From Clitopilus passeckerianus (Eukaryota > Basidiomycota > Agaricomycetes > Agaricales > Entolomataceae): DNA of 64,000 nt. Made by a program: the position numbers and the translations under genes. The stretch is taken from NCBI GenBank assembly GCA_944990035.1, contig CALYLX010000075.1, positions 156,121 through 220,120 of the forward strand. Reading direction: 5' to 3'. Of this stretch, positions 59,798 through 64,000 are shown in pieces. Below the pieces are notes generated by a model. That model saw only the letters and a program-made list of their open reading frames with translations. It did not search any database and had not been told where the DNA came from. Numbering within the stretch: position 1 is the first letter of the stretch; each line of letters opens with the position of its first letter.

Positions 59798-60276
59798 GGG
59801 CCCTTCGTGAAAACGGTGTTAAGCAGAGTAAGGGTACCGGGATTAACTGTATAATAAAACGGAATTTATGTCGGCCGTTAATTGGCAATGTACCGCGGAA
59901 ACGACTTGAGATTGAGAATACGGCGAACAGCGACCGATGTACATTTCAACGTCCTCATTTCTTTTACACTCAATGTATTGGGACTGACCTAGTCAGAGTT
60001 AACTCTTAAGTAAATGGACTAGTCTCTGGCCTTTCCAGAGTTTTCATAGGAAAGAACGGTCGTACGATGATATTGCCCAGCTAATGGTGGCTGGATATGA
60101 ACCGACTCTGATGGGGTGAGCCACCGTCATGATTAGATAAGATGACGGAAACATCCGGGTCATGAACAATTTCCCACATCATTTACCGAAGCCCACCCAC
60201 TTTTCGCTGTCCGTTGTCGCTGTTCCCTTCCACCCCGAAACTCCTTTCCTCACCACCTTCAACAGCGTCGCCAACG

Positions 60277-60989
60277 ATGCGCTCCGCCATTCCTTCAACA
60301 CTGCTCAGGCAGTCTGCTGCTCGCTCAGCATTCCGTAAATCTGCTGGAGCAACAAGGCGACATGCCTCAACGGAAGCATCCCAAAAGAAGGCCCAGGAGT
60401 CTCTTGCCAGCGCTCAGGAGACGGCCGGAAAGGCCCTTGATGGCCTCAAAAAGTTCCTTGAACCTGCTGGACAAACCCTTGGTCGAATGCTTGGCTGTGT
60501 GTGTTCCCACTTTTCGCACTCTGCTTTGACACTAACAATACCCTCCTCCCCTGCAGCATACCGACAACCTATTACCTACAACCTTGCCGTCACCAGGGAG
60601 GTCCTGAAGCAAATCTACGTCAGGGAAGCGCTCCAGCCTCCCAATGTCTCAACGATCCGTACCGCCTACGAGACCATCTGGTCACGAGCCAGCAACCCTG
60701 CCTACTGGCGAGAAGCCGTCCGAACTGGTGACATTGTCAAGGTCGGAATATACGGCCTCGAGGCATACGGTATCTTCAAGGTTCGTGTTATTCTCATTTC
60801 CCCCAATTTGCCATGCCCTCTACATCCCTGTCGAGGCGAAGGAAGAACATGTCCACCACGTCTGACTGAGCCGTTATCTTCGCGTTCCTTCTGTCCCTCA
60901 GCTCGTCAGAACGATTCGCTAACATTTTCTTCTTATAGGTTGGCGAAATTCTTGGCCGCCGAAACCTCGTCGGATATGACCTCCACTAG
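60277..60989 (+). CDS. ATP20: Mitochondrial F1Fo-ATP synthase subunit g
   Basis: Three exons in phase: 60277-60496, 60557-60780, 60939-60989, giving 164 residues. The N-terminus (MRSAIPSTLLRQSAARSAFR, Arg/Ser/Ala-rich, no acids) is a mitochondrial presequence. The family core follows: GSYRQPITYNLAVTREVLKQ, IYVREALQPPNVSTIRTAYE and WREAVRTGDIVKVGIYGLEA. The end is EILGRRNLVGYDLH. A glycine-containing helix (VGIYGLEAYGIFKVGEILG) fits the membrane segment that helps dimerise the synthase at cristae edges. I chose the ATG at 60277 because it opens the presequence; the ATG at 60214 in the same frame would add 21 Ser/Pro-rich residues. Confidence 0.92.
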
Positions 60990-61790
60990 ACCTACCGGCT
61001 GTAATTCCTTGATAATATATCATTTTAGACATCTCTACGACCAAAGCTCTTACGTTCTCCGTTCTCCTTATGGTCTGGATGGTAAATGAAATTCTCTCAT
61101 CGCTTTTGTCCAAGTCAGAATTTCTCGTCGAGGGTTCCGCCTGAAGATGACGGCATTATGACAAGCATCTCCTCAGGTCGTTCATTGGCGAACAGGGCGA
61201 TCCAGGGGCTTGCTGAGGTGTCCCTCATCATGTGGGAGCTCTCGGTTCGAATTTTCGGAGGTATTCCTTGTTCATACCGAGCCCGAAAATATCGTATACC
61301 ACTGTTCAGTGGCAGGCCTTGAGGTCCCGTGGATATGCGTGGATTGGCGTGGCATGTTGTAGGTTTTCTCTTGGAGAGTCAATCTTCTACGGTTCCGGCG
61401 GCACATGGGAGAAGAATGTATTCCAGTTAAAGTTGAGGTCAAGGGCCACGTTGTTTGGGGTAGACTTCGATGAAGTGCCGAGGTCATCGAGTTAGGTTTA
61501 CACCTGTTCTTATGGAAGATTTAATTGTCCGCTATTCTGCATATAATGTAAATTTATCTCTAGTTTTAACTAAGGTTCAACGCAAGTGTTATACCAAGTG
61601 AAAATAGGCAGGGTATTGGAACTTCGAACTCAATTTCAATCAACGCGTTGTTTGTCCCTATGTACGCGTCGGGTTACACGTGTCACCTATTTCCAGATTC
61701 TCCACGTCACTTTCGCCCTACTGCATTCCGCCGTTCTCGTCCACCCCTTGACCTTCGCCTGCTACGTCCTTTACGAGATATTTCTCAAGC
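60990..61790. other. Spacer between ATP20 and the Lys-rich gene
   Basis: 3' UTR of ATP20 and promoter of the next gene. I see no supported coding sequence or RNA. Confidence 0.4.
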
Positions 61791-63080
61791 ATGATCTCTA
61801 CTGAATCTGCTGTTACTCTCCTTGCTGTTGCTGGTGTCATCGGCCTAGGTTATGCCCAGTTCGGCCCGGCGTCACAGTCTCAGGACCCGACGCCAACCGC
61901 GGAGCTCACCGAACAGTCTTCCAACAAGAAGAGCAAAAAGAAGAAGGGAAAGAAGTCTGCCTCACCGTCATTGGATTCCGGGTCGCTAGCATCCCCTCCG
62001 ATACCACCTGTTGTCGCTTTTCCCGAAGTCATTCCCGGCGGTGTAGGCACGGAGATACAGCCTATTGCTGAGCCGGCGTCACAGGCTTCGAAGACCAAGA
62101 AGAAGAAGAAAGCAAAACAACCGCAACCTGCGGATTCAGCTGCTGACGATACAGCCCCTGCAGCATCGAGCGGACGATCCAAGAAAGCCAAAGCACGCGG
62201 CCAAGACCCATCCAAGTCCGAAGACCAGCTGCATGGCTCAATGACTATCGAGACAGACGGATCATGGACTCGTGTGGGGGCTGCACGTAGACGCCGTCAA
62301 GCTGCTTCTACCAGTGGACCTTCCGCCGACGTGACCAGTGATACAGGAATCACTACGTCTGTCACGGGAGCAGATTCACCTGTGGCTGAAAGGACGGAGG
62401 AGGAAGATACGTCGGAAGTCACCAGACCGGCGAGTAACCGTCGGCCGCTGGCTGAGCGACTGCTACCGAAGCCCAGGAAGACAGGAGTCGAAGAGTAAGG
62501 ATTGCAGCACATTGTCCTTATTCCGGCGCTGATCCCGTTACTTCCTTTCTAGCATGCTTGAAACTCCCGACGTACCGCCTCCTGCTCGTGTCATGCGTGT
62601 CCAGCCTCGTCCTGGCGAGCAACCAGCATCTGGATTCTCATGGGGCGACTATGAAGATGTGGAAGTAGGCAATACCACCGGAGGAGAGAACGACGCTGAC
62701 GGTGAAGATGACGGCTGGGGCGTTGTTCCTAGCCGTAAAAAATCAAGTATGCACGTTTTCCAATACATTACATTTCCAAGCTAATACGGGGTGGGATTGT
62801 TTCAGGATCTGTTCGTACGACCACAAGTTCGCCAGCTTCGAGCATGACGGCATCTGAAACCGCTACGAAACGTCAACGACAGAATGCCAAAAAACGCGAA
62901 GCTGAGAAGGCTGCAAAGGCGGATGCGGAGAATGTCAGGCTGGCTACTCTCGCTGCTCACAAACGCAGTTTAGAGAGGGAGCGTATGATGGAGCAGATGA
63001 AAAAGTCGAGTGGGCCTAAAACGCAGAGCGGAGGTATGAAAGCAGCTGTCGACGAACGTGGTAGATTGGTATGGGAATAG
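61791..63080 (+). CDS. Lys-rich, probably membrane-anchored protein of unknown function
   Basis: Three exons in phase: 61791-62494, 62553-62746, 62806-63080, giving 390 residues. A hydrophobic N-terminal segment (VTLLAVAGVIGLGYAQF) is followed by polybasic runs (KKSKKKKGKKS, KTKKKKKAKQ). A low-complexity middle leads to short conserved-looking islands: DGSWTRVGAARRRR, NRRPLAERLLPKPRKTGVE, GFSWGDYEDVEV, DDGWGVVPSRKK. The C-terminus is a charged helix (TKRQRQNAKKREAEKAAKAD) ending GGMKAAVDERGRLVWE. The layout suggests an ER- or outer-membrane-anchored protein with a long charged cytosolic tail. I do not recognise a named family. Confidence 0.75.
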
Positions 63081-63811
63081 GACATTAGGCTATTAGGATA
63101 GACAATTAACCATCTCTTGTATTCGTATTGAATAACTAAGAGGACCGAACGAAGGATTACTAGTCCGTGGCACCGGGCATGATAGCTGCCGAAAACATGA
63201 CTGTATAATAGTATGAACCATAAAGAAACGTATGTGCATTCCATGCGAAAACAAGGTGAGGGCCGACAGGGATTAAATTAACCCGTGAGGTATGTGTGTA
63301 AGGAGAGAATGTGACCTGGGCACATGATCGTCAATCGTCTGGATTTATGTTAACCCAAAAATGGACTTACAAAGAGAGGGTAATCGTCGGGTATCGAGAA
63401 TCAAATGTGCCCATTCTACCTGCGTTATGGATGGCAGGGAAGGTATGGCGAACATAATACAAGCGGCATGTGATACGACTCAGTTGACAGTCGGCGGGTG
63501 CCCTAACATGTTAGCGGTCGCGCATGAAAGGCATCATAGGTCCCCTATCACCATCCCGTGACGATGGTACTCGTTGATGGATTGAATCGGGGGACTTGGG
63601 CAGTGACGACGCGCCCAGTTGGTTACTTGATGACCCGGATGATTCCAGGCGCATCTCCGATGATGGGCCTGCTTGGGACGGTCCCTTTGAGGTTGAAGAC
63701 GAGGTGCCTTCGCGAAACGACGAACTGCTGGGTCCTTGGTATCCTCCGCCTCCCATCGAGGAGGAGATACGGTGCGCAGACGTTCTCCCAGTTTGAACGT
63801 CTGCGCCTGGG
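63081..63811. other. Region next to the telomere-like tract
   Basis: No certain gene. A 66-codon frame (63596-63796, +) is strikingly acidic and Pro/Trp-rich (GSDDAPSWLLDDPDDSRR, LLGPWYPPPPIEEEIR). It ends 15 bp before the repeat tract and could be the 3' exon of an unrecognised gene. The opposite strand of the same stretch is Ser/Gly-rich and less gene-like. Confidence 0.35.
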
Positions 63812-63941
63812 TTTAGGGTTTAGGGTTTAGGGTTAGGGTTTAGGGTTAGGGTTTAGGGTTTAGGGTTTAGGGTTTAGGGTTTAGGGTTTAGGGTTTAGGG
63901 TTTAGGGTTTAGGGTTTAGGGTTTAGGGTTTAGGGTTTAGG
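63812..63941 (+). repeat. Telomere-like (TTTAGGG)n tract
   Basis: Sixteen complete TTTAGGG units, two TTAGGG variants (63833-63838, 63846-63851) and a final partial TTTAGG. About 60 bp of non-repeat sequence follow to the window end. The G-rich strand runs rightward, as it would at a right-hand chromosome end, but the repeat is internal in this window. Confidence 0.95.
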
Positions 63942-64000
63942 TGCTGATGAGTTCTCGTAACAGGACGCAATTAACCTTAGCAATACGTAACTGAACGAAG

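Noticed and set aside
60214..60276. ATG at 60214 as start of ATP synthase subunit g
   Set aside because: It would put a Ser/Pro-rich stretch before a normal mitochondrial presequence that begins at 60277; the downstream ATG fits the family better.
63812..64000. Calling the right edge a true chromosome end
   Set aside because: At least 59 bp of non-repeat sequence follow the last unit, so the window does not end in telomere repeats.

Overview
The window reads as nuclear DNA of a basidiomycete fungus, most likely an agaricomycete (mushroom-forming). Protein-coding genes are cut by many 45-65 nt introns with GTRNGT donors. The gene families present (NB-ARC/TPR NLR-like proteins, a 7-TM DUF6533-type protein, a divergent G-alpha subunit, a short heme-thiolate peroxidase, small secreted proteins) are typical of that group. 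There are no prokaryotic features. All gene models were built by hand from reading frames and splice signals; no similarity search was run.

Layout. 0-26 kb: a gene-poor accessory region built from copies of one NB-ARC/TPR gene. There are three full-length copies (532-2806, 7024-9840, 14928-17209, all +) and at least three relics (18456-19544, 21280-21830, 24880-26040). A peroxidase gene (minus, 19794-20903) lies between two of the relics. The intergenic DNA is degenerate and partly repetitive. 27-29.7 kb: a multi-exon 7-TM DUF6533-like gene and a copy of its last exon. 31.1-32.4 kb: a secreted Asp-box beta-propeller protein. 32.6-38.5 kb: a roughly 3 kb tandem duplication carrying two copies of an unrecognised orphan gene. 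38.9-47.8 kb: a conserved housekeeping block: samB/MUB1 (MYND finger), mitochondrial HSP10 with a heat-shock element upstream, a siderophore-transporter-like MFS gene with clustered iron-type GATA sites upstream, and tRNA-Asp(GTC). 49-56.4 kb: a second accessory patch with two broken aldo/keto reductases, two damaged small secreted proteins, a G-alpha-like gene with altered GTPase motifs, and another possible secreted protein. 58.4-63.1 kb: urate oxidase, ATP synthase subunit g and a Lys-rich conserved-looking protein. 63.8-63.94 kb: a (TTTAGGG)n telomere-like tract, G-rich strand running to the right.

How it fits together. The NLR-like genes are candidate intracellular immune or allorecognition receptors. 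Two paralogues share a short N-terminus and the third has a helical N-terminal domain instead, so the cluster looks like a birth-and-death family exchanging effector domains. The transporter and its GATA sites form a plausible iron-uptake unit. The telomere-like tract and the relic-rich accessory regions would suit a subtelomeric position, but that is inference.
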